This document shows, piece after piece, positions 39,953 to 50,745 of a stretch of 64,000 bases of DNA (the stretch's first letter is position 1; each line of letters starts with the position of its first letter). Position numbers and translations under genes: made by a program. The notes beneath the pieces are model-generated. The model did not search any database, was not told the DNA's origin, and saw nothing but the letters and a program-made list of their open reading frames with translations. This stretch comes from Symbiodinium natans. Its lineage: Eukaryota; Sar; Dinophyceae; Suessiales; Symbiodiniaceae. The stretch is from NCBI GenBank assembly GCA_905221605.1, contig CAJNDS010000602.1, positions 1-64,000 of the forward strand. Direction: 5' to 3'.

Positions 39953-40870
39953 TCAGACCTCCCAGGGGACGTCTTCCAAGTCTTCAAAGCCACACACCAG
40001 CCAATCACTGTTGCCTGCTTCTTCTGGGGAGTCTAGATCCTGAGAACACCCTTCCTCAAGGAAGGTCCAGCCATGTGCGCTGGCTGCAGAAGACAGCGGC
40101 GCCAGCAAAGGTTCTACGGGCTCCGTACCTTGGTGACCTAACTGACGCAAGTTAGCAAGGGAAGCGTAGTCCAGAAACACCGGTCTCCTAACTGCTTGGT
40201 CGAAACTCGGCCAGCTCCACGTGCACGCTAGGAAGCTTTCTAGACAAAGGGCACAGTAGAGCTCGATGCGTCTTCCATCCTCTCCATGCAAGATCGCTGG
40301 TTGCCTTTTCCCAGGACCGGGCAAGAAGTTGAGGTTATGGGTTGGAATGTTACCACAGCCAGTGCAATTAAAGTTCAAAAGGCGAAGCCACTGCACGGGC
40401 GGGTCGCCTCCCGTTCCCCCGTGGAGCTCTGCTGGGTCTTCCATGCATCTCCATTGCCCACAGGGTCCGGCTCGGACTGTTTTGCCGGATTTGCTGGTGC
40501 GAACAAAATACACGCTGCTGTCCTCGGAGAGGAGCAGCCACTCTTTCCGGCCCTTGTGATGCCAGCGAAAGCAGAGTGCTTGGTGGAAAGTCCTGCATTG
40601 GCTGGGACCACAATTGGCTCTATGGGCCCAAGTTCGCTCTGGATTTGCCAGGCTGCTCGAGCATCTTACCTGGTCTTCCAAGGCTGGAGAACCTCCACAG
40701 CCGGCTGTAAGAGGACTCGCATAAGGGAAGAGTTCCCCAAGCCGGGCTGCTTCGCCCTCCAGTCGGGCCGTGCCTTCTTTCTGGCTCTCTGCAGAGCAAG
40801 TTGGGTGAGATGACTCCAACCCATCACTTGCTGGCAGTGAGGATCTCGACTGCACAGGTGCTCTGGACAT
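39953..40870 (-). CDS. Hypothetical zinc-ribbon protein, tandem copy 2
   Basis: Same 305-codon gene; differs from copy 1 by one residue in the visible protein (Gly for Val at residue 60). All cysteines are kept. The near-identity of whole units 1 and 2 implies very recent duplication or conversion. Confidence 0.6.
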   Translation of the reverse strand: MSRAPVQSRSSLPASDGLESSHPTCSAESQKEGTARLEGEAARLGELFPYASPLTAGCGGSPALEDQVRCSSSLANPERTWAHRANCGPSQCRTFHQALCFRWHHKGRKEWLLLSEDSSVYFVRTSKSGKTVRAGPCGQWRCMEDPAELHGGTGGDPPVQWLRLLNFNCTGCGNIPTHNLNFLPGPGKRQPAILHGEDGRRIELYCALCLESFLACTWSWPSFDQAVRRPVFLDYASLANLRQLGHQGTEPVEPLLAPLSSAASAHGWTFLEEGCSQDLDSPEEAGNSDWLVCGFEDLEDVPWEV

Positions 40871-42463
40871 GGCTCAAATGAAGGCTGTGAAAAAGCAGGC
40901 CTGGTACCCAAAACAGTTAGGGGACTCGAGGCTGGTTCACACAGCTACCGCTCTGCTACCTGTGCACCCCACCGGGGTTGAGCCGAGATCTTGAGCCAAG
41001 TCACATATATCACTCGAAAGCGGGCTGCGTCGCTAGCCAGGTTAGGCTCTTCGGAACCGAAGTTCCGGAAGGTATTAACTATGCACAGAAAAGGAAAAAC
41101 TCTCGAGGTGTCCTTGGCCTGCTTAACACGGCCGAACTATGTGCAGGGAACACCGAGAGAAAGCAATGAGGGCTTAACCAGTTCCGCGAGAAGCTCGGCG
41201 GCCTACGGCTACTCACTGGTTTGGCTCTATACAAAGCCCTAGGCAAATGTTCTGCAGGTTGAACTGCCTGGTCTGTACTGCCTACCCTATAAGCCCTGCC
41301 TGTACAGGGGAGAAACTCACCCACATTCGGCTCACTCAGAAAAGGCAGAAGGTCCGGAACCGACACATGGGCAATGCCTGTACAAACTGCAAACAAGTGG
41401 AAGGCAAAAGTCGCCAACCTCCGGAGCAGGCCTAAGCTTTCTCGCACTTACTAACCTAGGCCCCAGAAACTCATGCCGCAGCAGCACTGAGCTCCTGTTT
41501 GCCCCGTATGCTGACCTGGTTTTCTCGCACTTACTCACCAGGGAGGAAGAACCAGCTTTCTCGCTCTTACTCACTGGTTCAACCTCAGCGGCTCCAGAGG
41601 AGCCCACACCACTTGCACGCAGGGAGGGCTTGGTTGATTTGGGCATCTCAGCTGGGCAGGCTTTCGGGCACCGAGCCACAGCCTTTAACCTCCGCAATCT
41701 GGTGCCTCAGGCTGTCCGTCAGCCTAGGTTTTGGTCCCTACCAAACAACGCCTGCCGCTAGGCTTCCTCCAGGATGGGCTTGCACCACCCGGAGAGAAAC
41801 AACAGCACCCTGCAGGAAACTCAAAGGAAATCCTCGGCAGGCCAAACACGGGTAACCCCAAACTGATGCCGGGCAGCATGCCCTCGGCCACAACCGACCG
41901 GAAAGTACTAGGATCCTCGTCCGTTCCCCAACATCTCAGCGCGCTCCCTCCCCTCATCAACCAGTGAGGATCTTCAGGGTCCGGTTCTAACGTTATCCTT
42001 TCGGGCGCTGTGTTTGCGAGAACCCCGTGTTGGGCCTGTGGAAGACCCGCAAGCTCCTGAGCCCGAAAACCCGGTCCAGCGGTCTGCTCTACAGACCGAA
42101 CAAGGGGGCCAAACCGGTGTCAGGCTGTACTAAAGCCACATCAAGGCGGCTTGTCCTGCAGGGTGACCAACGGAACGACTGCGAATATTCCGATGGATGG
42201 ATCTGGGTATGTGCCGGGACTGAGCACTTGCTTGCTTGCATTCTTACACCTGCAACCTTATGCGATCAAATCATGATCCAATTCTATGCAAGATTCTCTT
42301 TGGTGCCCTGAGGCACTCACAATTTGGAAACGGACTCGAAAGACCGTCACTGATTGAAACGGGGAGAAGCCTCACCCTGAATGGATTCCGGAGGGGATAG
42401 TCTCGCCCTTGATTCTGGCAGGGCAAAGCTCCTGCAATTTGGGTGGGTTGGGGCTGAAGTAGG

Positions 42464-43381
42464 TCAGACCTCCCATGGGATGTCTTCCAAATCTTCAAAG
42501 CCACACACTTGCCAATCACTGCTGCATGCTTCTTCTGGGGAGTCTGGATCCTGAGAACACCCTTCCTCAAGGAAAGTCCAGCCATGTGCGCTGGCTGCAG
42601 AAGACAGCGGAACCAGCGAAGGCTGTGCGGGCTGCATAACTTGGTGACCTAACTGACGCAAGTCAGCAAGGGAAGCGTCGTCCAGGAACACCGGTCTCCT
42701 AACTGCTTGGTCAAAACTCGGCCAGCTCCACGTGCAAGCTAGAAAGTTTTCTAGACAAAGGGCACAGTGGAGCTCGATGCGTCTTCCATCCTCTCCGTGC
42801 AAGATCGCTGGTTGCCTTTTCCCAGGACCTGGCACAAAACTGAGGTTATGGGTTGGAATATTACCACAGCCAGTGCAGTTAAAGTTTAACAGGCGAAGCC
42901 ACTGCACGGGCGGGTCGCCCCCCGTTCCCCCGTGGAGCTCTGCTGGGTCTTCCATGCATCGCCATTGCCCACAAGGTCCGGCTCTAACTGTTTTGCCGGA
43001 TTTGCTGGTGCGAACAAAATACACGCTGCTGTCCTCTGCGAGGAGCAGCCATTCTTTCCGGCCCTTGTGAAACCAGCGAAAGCAGAGTGCTTGGTGAAAA
43101 GTCCTGCCTTGGCTGGAGCCACAATTGGCTCTATGGGCCCAAGTTCGCTCTGCACTTGCCAGGCTGCTCGAGCAACTTACCTGGTCTTCCAAGGCTGGAG
43201 AAACTCCACAGCCGGCTGTAAGAGGACTCGCATAAGGGAAGAGTTCCCCAAGCCGGGCTGCTTCGCCCTCCAGTCGGGCCGTGCCTTCTTTCTGGCTCTC
43301 TGCAGAGCAAGTTGGGTGAGATGACTCCAACCCATCACTTGCTGGCAGTGAGGATCTCGACTGCACAGGTGCTCTGGACAT
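42464..43381 (-). CDS. Hypothetical zinc-ribbon protein, tandem copy 3
   Basis: Same length and frame. The first ~67 residues match copies 1-2 exactly, then about 25 substitutions follow (for example FHKGRKE for HHKGRKE, CSSDW for GNSDW). The zinc-ribbon cysteines are unchanged, though the Cys at 92 is Gly, so that one is not essential. Substitutions without frame loss suggest selection on the protein. Confidence 0.6.
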   Translation of the reverse strand: MSRAPVQSRSSLPASDGLESSHPTCSAESQKEGTARLEGEAARLGELFPYASPLTAGCGVSPALEDQVSCSSSLASAERTWAHRANCGSSQGRTFHQALCFRWFHKGRKEWLLLAEDSSVYFVRTSKSGKTVRAGPCGQWRCMEDPAELHGGTGGDPPVQWLRLLNFNCTGCGNIPTHNLSFVPGPGKRQPAILHGEDGRRIELHCALCLENFLACTWSWPSFDQAVRRPVFLDDASLADLRQLGHQVMQPAQPSLVPLSSAASAHGWTFLEEGCSQDPDSPEEACSSDWQVCGFEDLEDIPWEV

Positions 43382-44968
43382 GGCTCAAATGAAGGCTGTG
43401 AAAAAGCAGGCCTGGTACCCAAAACAGTTAGGGGACTCGAGGCTGGTTCACACAGCTACCGCTCTGCTACCTGTGCACCCCACCGGGGTTGAGCCGAGAT
43501 CTTGAGCCAGTCACATATATCACTCGAAAGCGGACTGCGTCGCTAGCCAGGTTAGGCTCTTCGGAACCGAAGTTCCGGGAAGTATTAACAAAGCACTAAA
43601 GAAACTCTCGAGGTGACCTTGGCCTGCTTAACACGGCCGAACTATGTGCAGGATCACCGAGAGAAAGCATTGAGGGCTTAACCAGTTCCGCGAGAAGCTC
43701 GGCGGCCAACGGCTACTCACTGGTTTGGCACTGTACAAAGCCCTAGGCAATTGTTCTGCAGGTTGAACTGCCTGGTCTGTACTGCCTACCCTATAAGCCC
43801 TGCCTGTACAGGGGAGAAACTCACCCATTCGGCTCTCTCAGAAAAGGCAGAAGGTCTGGAACCGACACACGGGCTATGCCTGTACGAACTGCAGACAAGT
43901 GGATTGGCAAAGTCGCCAACCTCCGGGGCAGGCCTAAGCTTTCTCGCTCTTACTCACTTAGGCCCCAGAAACCCATGCCGCAGCAGCTCTGAGCTCCTGT
44001 TTGCCCCGTATGCTGACCTGGTTTTCTCGCACTTACTCACCAGGTAGGAGGAACCAGCTTTCTCGCTCTTACTCACTGGTTCGACCCCAGCGGCTCCAGA
44101 TGAACCCACACCACTTGCACGCAGGGAGGGCTTGGTTGATTTGGGCATCACAGTTGGGACGGCTTTCGGGCTCCGAGCCACAGCCTTTAACCTCCGCAAT
44201 CTGGTGCCACTGGCTGTCCGTCAGCCTAAGTTTTGGTCCCTAACAAACAACGCCTGCCGCTAGGCATTCTCCTGGCTGGGCTTGCACCAACAGGAGAAAA
44301 ACAACACACCCTGCAGGAAAAACAAAGGAAATCCTCGGCAGGCCAAACACGGGTAACCCCAAACTGATGCCGGGCAGCTTGCCCTCGGCCACAACCGGCC
44401 GGAAAGTACTAGGATCCTCGTCCGTTCCCCAACATCTCAGCGCGCACCCTCCCCTCATCAACCAGTGAGGATCTTCAGGGTCCGGTTCTAACGTTATCCT
44501 TTCGGGCGCTGTGTTTGCGAGAACCCCGTGTTGGGCCTGTGGAAGACCCGCAAGCTCCTGAGCCCGAAAACCCGGTCCAGCGGTCTGCTCAACAGACCGA
44601 ACAAGGGGGCCAAACCGGTGTCAGGCTGTACTGAAGCCACATCAAGGCGGCTTGTCCTGCAGGGTGACCAACGGAACGACTGCGAATATTCCGATGGATG
44701 GATCTGGGTATGTGCCGGGACTGAGCACTTGCTTGCTTGCATTCTTACACCTGCAACCTTATGCGATCAAGGCATGATCCAATTCTATGCAAGATCCTCT
44801 TTGGTGCCCTGAGGCACTCACAGTTTGGGAACGGACTCGAAAGACCGTCACTAATTGAAACGGGGAGAAGCCTCACCCTGGGTGAAATGATTCCGGAGGA
44901 GAGAGTCTCGCCCTTGATTCTGGCAGGGCAAAGCTCCTGCAATTTGGGTGGGTTGGGGCTGTAGTAGG

Positions 44969-45886
44969 TCAGACCTCCCATGGGATGTCTTCCAAATCTT
45001 CAAAGCCACACACTTGCCAATCACTGCTGCATGCTTCTTCTGGGGAGTCTGGATCCTGAGAACACCCTTCCTCAAGGAAGGTCCAGCCATGTGCGCTGGC
45101 TGCAGAAGACAGCGGAACCAGCGAAGGCTCTGCGGGCTGCGTAACTTGGTGACCTAACTGACGCAAGTCAGCAAGGGAAGCGTCGTCCAGGAACACCGGT
45201 CTCCTAACTGCTTGGTCAAAACTCGGCCAGCTCCACGTGCAAGCTAGAAAGTTTTCAAGACAAAGGGCACAGTGGAGCTCGATGCGTCTTCCATCCTCTC
45301 CGTGCAAGATCGCTGGTTGCCTTTTCCCAGGACTTGGCACGAAACTGAGGTTATGGGTTGGAATATTACCACAGCCAGTGCAGTTAAAGTTTGACAGGCG
45401 AAGCCACTGCACGGGCGGGTCGCCCCCCGTTCCCCCGTGGAGCTCTGCTGGGTCTTCCATGCATCGCCATTGCCCACAAGGTCCGGCTCTGACTGTTTTG
45501 CCGGATTTACTGGTGCGAACAAAATACACGCTGCCATCCTCTGAGAGGAGCAGCCATTCTTTCCGGCCCTTGTGAAACCAGCGAAAGCAGAGTGCTTGGT
45601 GGAAAGTCCTGCCTTGGCTGGAGCCACAATTGGCTCTATGGGCCCAAGTTCGCTCTGCACTTGCCAGGCTGCTCGAGCAACTTGCCTGGTCTTCCAAGGC
45701 TGGAGAAACTCCACAGCCGGCTGTAAGAGGACTCGCATAAGGGAAGAGTTCCCCAAGCCGGGCTGCTTCGCCCTCCAGTCGGGCCGTGCCTTCTTTCTGG
45801 CTCTCTGCAGAGCAAGTTGGGTGAGATGACTCCAACCCGTCACTTGCTGGCAGTGAGGATCTCGACTGCACAGGTGCTCTGGACAT
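44969..45886 (-). CDS. Hypothetical zinc-ribbon protein, tandem copy 4
   Basis: Close to copy 3, with a few private changes (LSNFNC, VPSPGKR). The whole frame is preserved, but the 5' flank on the coding strand is cut at 46026 by unrelated sequence, so this copy may lack part of its upstream region. Confidence 0.58.
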   Translation of the reverse strand: MSRAPVQSRSSLPASDGLESSHPTCSAESQKEGTARLEGEAARLGELFPYASPLTAGCGVSPALEDQASCSSSLASAERTWAHRANCGSSQGRTFHQALCFRWFHKGRKEWLLLSEDGSVYFVRTSKSGKTVRAGPCGQWRCMEDPAELHGGTGGDPPVQWLRLSNFNCTGCGNIPTHNLSFVPSPGKRQPAILHGEDGRRIELHCALCLENFLACTWSWPSFDQAVRRPVFLDDASLADLRQLGHQVTQPAEPSLVPLSSAASAHGWTFLEEGCSQDPDSPEEACSSDWQVCGFEDLEDIPWEV

Positions 45887-46026
45887 GGCTCAAATGAAGG
45901 CTGTGAAAAAGCAGGCCTGGTACCCAAAACAGTTAGGGGACTCGAGGCTGGTTCACACAGCTACCGCTCTGCTACCTGTGCACCCCACCGGGGTTGAGCC
46001 GAGATCTTGAGCCAGTCACATATATC

Positions 46027-46240
46027 AACTCCCCCTCATGACCAAGAGTTTCACTGTTGGTCACGTCAACTAAGCTCCACGCAAAGCCAACTAAGCTTCT
46101 CGCCGGGCCATGGATTCCGGCGCATTCCTCAGTCCTAGACCGCTGCACTGCTTCAGACCGCTGGAGGTCGACTAACTCTCGCAAAGTAACCTGGCTGGGC
46201 GGGTGGGCGGGCAAGCCAGGGGCGGGCGGGCGGGCGCGAA
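46027..46240. other. Flank between tandem array and copia element 2
   Basis: Includes a GGGCGGGC-type simple repeat at about 46198-46236. This is where the 3' LTR of the minus-strand copia element should begin, but I could not match it to sequence beyond 54.8 kb. Confidence 0.4.
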
Positions 46241-49200
46241 TTACCGCAGTCGCAAGCTTTCCAGGGCGACGTCCGCGAAAGCTGGCGGATAGTGCTGCGT
46301 TTCTTTGAGATCAAAGTTTCGTGAATGATCTCCCTTGCAGGTACATGCAAACGTTTCGGACATTGTTCGCACAAACTGTTCATCGTTCGACATCAGTTTC
46401 CAAATCTTTCGGACAGGTAATCCATCTCTGCCTACCAAGCCTGAAACACAGCCGTGCACTTCGCCAGTGTAATGGGTTCGTTGCTTTGCAAACGAACGGG
46501 TGCTTGCCCATCCCCAGTAGGCACACCGCTGCGGCCATTCTATGACCCATACCCCTACTTGCGGGTGGTTCACCATCACTAAGAAGCTCCGCCAGAGCTT
46601 GCGATGCACCGTGAATAAAGCTTGTAGATGGTCCTGATAGCCCGGCCGATCTTCGTGTCGCCGTTGGTACGGGCTACCTCCGGTACAAGGAGTGCTGCTC
46701 CAGAAAACAACCTTCATCCCCCATTCTCTCGCAACATTCATTGCAGACATGACCCGCTCCACGGTGTCATTTGAGGTTCCGTCAACCCCTTGAGTAATCG
46801 GCAGGACAAATACTTGGTGCACACTTCCTTGCAGGTACAGATTCGAACGTGAACTCGTGCAAAACTCGATCAGCAAAGTTGAATATTCAGTCTCGAGTTC
46901 GCATAGCCGACAGAAAGCTTCATATTCGAGGTTGTCCGGCCCGAGTATCGAATCTAGCACTCCAGACAGCAACAAGCAAGACCTGACTGCCGGGACCTCT
47001 CGGAAATCGATGCTGGTCACATCTTCTAGTCCGAGGGTTGCTGTATGCTTTGCTGTTTGGAGGCGATTTAAATTCTTTGTGAGAAGATCGCTCACATTCT
47101 CGGTTCCGGCTACTCCCTCTACTGCTAACTCGCCGCTATGGACACGGTCTTGGATAAAGCACAACCTCAAGTCTATATGCCGCATGCGCCTGAGTAGCCC
47201 CTCCATGCTGGCAATTTGCCTAGCTGAGGCAGAGTCAGTGTACACGCGGTGGGGTTTCTGGAGGGTGCCCCAGATATGCGCTGTCAATTGCGCAAGTCCT
47301 GCCACCTCTTTCGCTGCCTCGGCGATGGCAAACAACTCTGCCTCTGCTGAGCTGAGTGCGACAACGCTTTGCAGGCGGCTGTACCCCTTTATGCAGTACC
47401 ACAGACCGTCCACTGCGATGTAGATCACTCCGCCACTGGTGCTCTTCCGGGCTACGCTCATCTCGCTGCCCCAATTGCTGTCGCAATAGGCTACCAGGCT
47501 GGCATTCTCCCCCTCATTGGTCTTGCCATCTCCGAGCGGGAAGATTTGATCTAACAGCGGAAACGCTGCTAACCATCGCAGGAACTTGCGAAGTGCATCT
47601 TCATGGACTTGCCGTGGCATGCTTTGTCCGCGTGACAACATGGAGTGAAAATACGTTATATCTGAGCGAGTTTGACAGAGCCATCCTATCTTCCCTAGGC
47701 AACTTCGGAATCGTGAGGCGGCCTCACTCGACAGCTCCTTCGAAGGCTCTTCAACACTCTCCTCATCGTACATACTCCTGATGTCGGGTGTCGTCAAGGA
47801 TGCTTTCGCGGTGGATATGTCCCATCCGAAAGATGTAAAGACCGACTTCACATACTCAGGCTTCACCCCAAGCATGATTTGTCGTCCATCCCAACGGATT
47901 AAACGGCCGAGGAATTCCATCTGCCCATCTTCGATCAGCCTCCCTGTCACTTTGACTTTCAAGACTGAACTCAGGGCTTCGTGGACGTACTCGAACCCTT
48001 TTTCGGTAGAGGACACAATGAGCAAATCATCCACGTACGCCAACATGATGATATACTCCCATCCGGATTCAAGGTTGACCCATCCGCTGAAAAGCGTCGG
48101 TTCAAGCGGACTCGCTTGTAAGCCTAGTGCAGATACGATCCTGTTCAGGTGTCGCTGCCAGCTAAGGCTGGCGGAACGCAAACCGTAGAGCGCTTTCTCT
48201 AGTATCAAGTACGCGGTTTCGCCGCTCTCGAGCGCGAACGTGCTTGGCAACTCGATAATGGTGGGTTCCACTACCTGCGCAAAGAGAAACGCGGTGGATA
48301 TGTCGAGGCCGTACGCCCGCATCTTACCCTTCGCCGCCCGTGCAAGGACGATCTTGAGGGCTTCCACTGATGCAGTGTTGGAACTCAACCCCAAATCGAG
48401 TGCGGACGGTCGGCCATGAGCAAAATCCTTAGCGACTATCCTTGCTCGGACTAGTCCTGGGGCCTTCTGAGTGAGGACCCATCGGGACTTGACCGTCCGA
48501 CAGTTTGGGTTGGCTTTGCGGTATTCATCAACCTCGCTCTTTGATCTTGCATAACCAACTTTCAGACTATCGAGCGCATTCACTTCTTTCTTGATTCCTC
48601 GCCATGTCTCTTCAGGGTCCAGCTGGAAACCTTCCAGGTCGTCGTAGCTGGCTCGAGGTCGATTCACCCACAGAGTCCTGTCTTGGATTCTCATGTACGC
48701 CCCTGCGGACTCATCTTCCTTTTTCTCTTTAACTGAAGAACATACACATGGGTGGTCCTGGAGATTCAACAACTCAACTGCTTCACGCTCGACCGACTGC
48801 TGTTGCTTGTGGTGCTGTCGTTGTGTTGTTGTGTTCAAGCAAACATACGGGAACTTCTCCACGCTCGACCGACCAACAAGTAAGTGACATGCTGCTTCGA
48901 CGTCGTAGTGGTCACAACAAGAGAGTGGTTGTGGTGTGTAATGGGCGTTCTCGAGCAATTCCTCCAGGTATCGGACTGGGACCCCCTCATGGAATGTCTG
49001 GGGATGCTCTGGAGCGTCTCCCATCTCTGGGGCTTCTCCCATATCGTCATCCTCAGCCTCGGACGGCTGGTACTCGGACACATTCCAGTCAGCATCCGGC
49101 ACTGACATCTCCGGGATCTCTAGGTCTCCGACTCCTGCTTGCTCAGGATCAAACGCTCGGACCTCCTCTCCTCCAAAGCGTGTTCGCTTGTTCGGCTTCA

Positions 49201-50563
49201 TTTGCTCGTCATCATCGTATGGGTCTTCTCCAATTAGCTCCTCAGGTCTTCGGTCGACCTTCGGTCCTTCATCTAATGCCTCCAGAGCATCATCGATGGA
49301 ATCACGCAACCATTTTTGGTATCTCTTCACACACTTTTGGGAATGCCTGCTCGAGCTGACGCCTTCCTGGCATCCGGGGCACTTGGGTGTAACACCATGT
49401 TGTCTCACCCAGTCTATGGGAGGACCTCCACCTGGAACATATGGGAGAAACAGCTCTTTGGTCTTCGGTGCTTCAGGCGGGGGCACGAAGCCATCTAGGG
49501 CCTTTGCACCGGGCAGAAGATTTGCGTCGAAACGCAACGGGTAGAGCAATTTGAGTCCGGGCGCGATCACCCGTTTCGTCTCCCCACTATCCAAGCGGAT
49601 TTCCATGGCATGACCTGTGCTCCCAAGCACTGGTCCCAAGTAGATCCCTCGAGCATACTTGGCATCCGCGTCAGGTCTTCTAGCCCGCGTTATCTTAGCG
49701 TATGCTACCGCACCGAACGGATACGTGACTTGCGGTCGCACGCGATCTCCGCGGATCTTCTGCATGGGTGTCATGGTCGACCCTACAGAAACTGAAAACC
49801 TGTTGTGCGTGTGTGCTGCGTATTGAAACAAAAGGTCGAAAACATCCGCACACTCAGCATCCAAAACAACGCCATGTTCCCGCAACTCAAGCTCATGTGT
49901 TGCTACGATTCCTTTTAGGGTCCTAATGGCTCGTTCTGCTGCTGGTGCATGCCTTTCGGGTGCAAAGCTGTCCTCAGTACCCTCACAAAGATCAGCGAGT
50001 CTCGCTGCGATGTTCTTCGTGAGTCCCTCTGCATCAGACATGAAATGCGGTTGTTTCACACCAAAGTGCCTGACCCAGGGATGCAAATGTTCTGCTGTTG
50101 TTGCTGCGCTCTCTCCCTCAGGTCTAAAGCAAACTGCAATTGCAAAGCTCATGGTATGAACCAGTACGATGAATGCAAGCTTGCGAAAGAAGCACTGGTC
50201 AAGCTGAAACTCTCTCGGGTTCAGGTCGCTACGCTTTCGTGCTGGAGTGGTCCCTCTAGTCCGCTGGCAAAACTCACAGTCAGACATGTATGGTACGTGT
50301 CCCTGCATGTGGTGCTGTAGCTCAGCGTGTTTACTACGCACATTGTCCCCAATAATTCCTTCTTCAATGACTAACTCAAACTGTTGTTGTGGCTGTCGCG
50401 TATCGGGCTCTTTTCTTTCATCTTGGGACAAAGCTGCAAGGATTGGGTTGGGCTTCTCAGTACTCCCTTTCAGGGAGACGGGGAGCGAGAACGATCGCGC
50501 TCTTGGCGATCTCGGCGGCGCCTGATGAGTTCCAGGAATGCAGGAGAGGGTGCGCCACTCCAC
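46241..50563 (-). CDS. Copia Pol: integrase-RT-RNase H with methyltransferase-like C-terminus
   Basis: 1440 codons from a GTG; the true start is probably a shift from the upstream frame, which overlaps by about 93 bases (-1 relation). The integrase zinc domain (HAELQHHMQGH...CEFC) precedes the DDE core: Asp in FQLDQCF, Asp in MSDAEG, Glu in APAAERAIRTLKG. RT has GLDISTAFLFAQ and LAYVDDLLIV (about residue 845), RNase H AYCDSNWGSE (about 1030) and ALSSAEAELFAI. After the usual RNase H end, ~250 residues remain: TLLIEFCTSSRSN (~1235), SSTPCTGGSPYQ (~1290), VIEWPQRCAYW (~1340). These resemble motifs I, IV (PC) and VI of C5-methyltransferases, though E-W-P replaces E-N-V. Pol activities are secure; methylation is inferred. 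Confidence 0.88.
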   Translation of the reverse strand: MEWRTLSCIPGTHQAPPRSPRARSFSLPVSLKGSTEKPNPILAALSQDERKEPDTRQPQQQFELVIEEGIIGDNVRSKHAELQHHMQGHVPYMSDCEFCQRTRGTTPARKRSDLNPREFQLDQCFFRKLAFIVLVHTMSFAIAVCFRPEGESAATTAEHLHPWVRHFGVKQPHFMSDAEGLTKNIAARLADLCEGTEDSFAPERHAPAAERAIRTLKGIVATHELELREHGVVLDAECADVFDLLFQYAAHTHNRFSVSVGSTMTPMQKIRGDRVRPQVTYPFGAVAYAKITRARRPDADAKYARGIYLGPVLGSTGHAMEIRLDSGETKRVIAPGLKLLYPLRFDANLLPGAKALDGFVPPPEAPKTKELFLPYVPGGGPPIDWVRQHGVTPKCPGCQEGVSSSRHSQKCVKRYQKWLRDSIDDALEALDEGPKVDRRPEELIGEDPYDDDEQMKPNKRTRFGGEEVRAFDPEQAGVGDLEIPEMSVPDADWNVSEYQPSEAEDDDMGEAPEMGDAPEHPQTFHEGVPVRYLEELLENAHYTPQPLSCCDHYDVEAACHLLVGRSSVEKFPYVCLNTTTQRQHHKQQQSVEREAVELLNLQDHPCVCSSVKEKKEDESAGAYMRIQDRTLWVNRPRASYDDLEGFQLDPEETWRGIKKEVNALDSLKVGYARSKSEVDEYRKANPNCRTVKSRWVLTQKAPGLVRARIVAKDFAHGRPSALDLGLSSNTASVEALKIVLARAAKGKMRAYGLDISTAFLFAQVVEPTIIELPSTFALESGETAYLILEKALYGLRSASLSWQRHLNRIVSALGLQASPLEPTLFSGWVNLESGWEYIIMLAYVDDLLIVSSTEKGFEYVHEALSSVLKVKVTGRLIEDGQMEFLGRLIRWDGRQIMLGVKPEYVKSVFTSFGWDISTAKASLTTPDIRSMYDEESVEEPSKELSSEAASRFRSCLGKIGWLCQTRSDITYFHSMLSRGQSMPRQVHEDALRKFLRWLAAFPLLDQIFPLGDGKTNEGENASLVAYCDSNWGSEMSVARKSTSGGVIYIAVDGLWYCIKGYSRLQSVVALSSAEAELFAIAEAAKEVAGLAQLTAHIWGTLQKPHRVYTDSASARQIASMEGLLRRMRHIDLRLCFIQDRVHSGELAVEGVAGTENVSDLLTKNLNRLQTAKHTATLGLEDVTSIDFREVPAVRSCLLLSGVLDSILGPDNLEYEAFCRLCELETEYSTLLIEFCTSSRSNLYLQGSVHQVFVLPITQGVDGTSNDTVERVMSAMNVAREWGMKVVFWSSTPCTGGSPYQRRHEDRPGYQDHLQALFTVHRKLWRSFLVMVNHPQVGVWVIEWPQRCAYWGWASTRSFAKQRTHYTGEVHGCVSGLVGRDGLPVRKIWKLMSNDEQFVRTMSETFACTCKGDHSRNFDLKETQHYPPAFADVALESLRLR

Positions 50564-50745
50564 GGAATTGGTGTCTCGGGAGTGCGCTCGGGTCGCGGAA
50601 CCGGAGGTGGAGGAGGGATCGGGAGCGCCAACCTTGGCTTGGCGACCGCCCTCGCAGCCTGTATGTTCTCCGATCTTGCTCTGCGCCGGTCCTCGTATGC
50701 TTGGCCTGTGAGGATCCCTGTCTCGAGCTGCATGCGAAGGCTCAT
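50470..50745 (-). CDS. Short Ser/Arg-Pro ORF overlapping ORF-X by ATGA
   Basis: About 91 codons from ATG 50745, which overlaps the TGA of the preceding ORF as ATGA, a form used for termination-reinitiation. The protein has a basic helix (YEDRRRARSENIQAARAV), a poly-Pro stretch (LPIPPPPPVPRP) and an RDRSRSPSP end. It is in the same frame as Gag-protease, which stays open throughout, so it may instead be the C-terminal end of that long frame. Confidence 0.45.
   Translation of the reverse strand: MSLRMQLETGILTGQAYEDRRRARSENIQAARAVAKPRLALPIPPPPPVPRPERTPETPIPWSGAPSPAFLELIRRRRDRQERDRSRSPSP

Larger units (their letters stand above)
36109..46026 (-). repeat. Four-unit 2.5-kb tandem array
   Basis: Units start at 36109, 38614, 41122 and 43627 (lengths 2505, 2508, 2505 and a final unit cut at 46026). 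Units 1 and 2 are nearly identical; 3 and 4 are closer to each other than to 1 and 2. Each carries one 305-codon minus-strand ORF in the same place and a plus-strand sub-repeat CTTTCTCGCNCTTACTNACC three times. The left edge abuts a truncated copia element and the right edge the flank of another. Tandem gene copies of this kind are common in dinoflagellates. Confidence 0.95.

Noticed and set aside
46027-46240. LTR of copia element 2
   Set aside because: I could not find a matching copy near 54.8-55.5 kb by eye, so no LTR is claimed. A self-alignment of 45.9-46.3 kb against 54.6-56.0 kb would decide.
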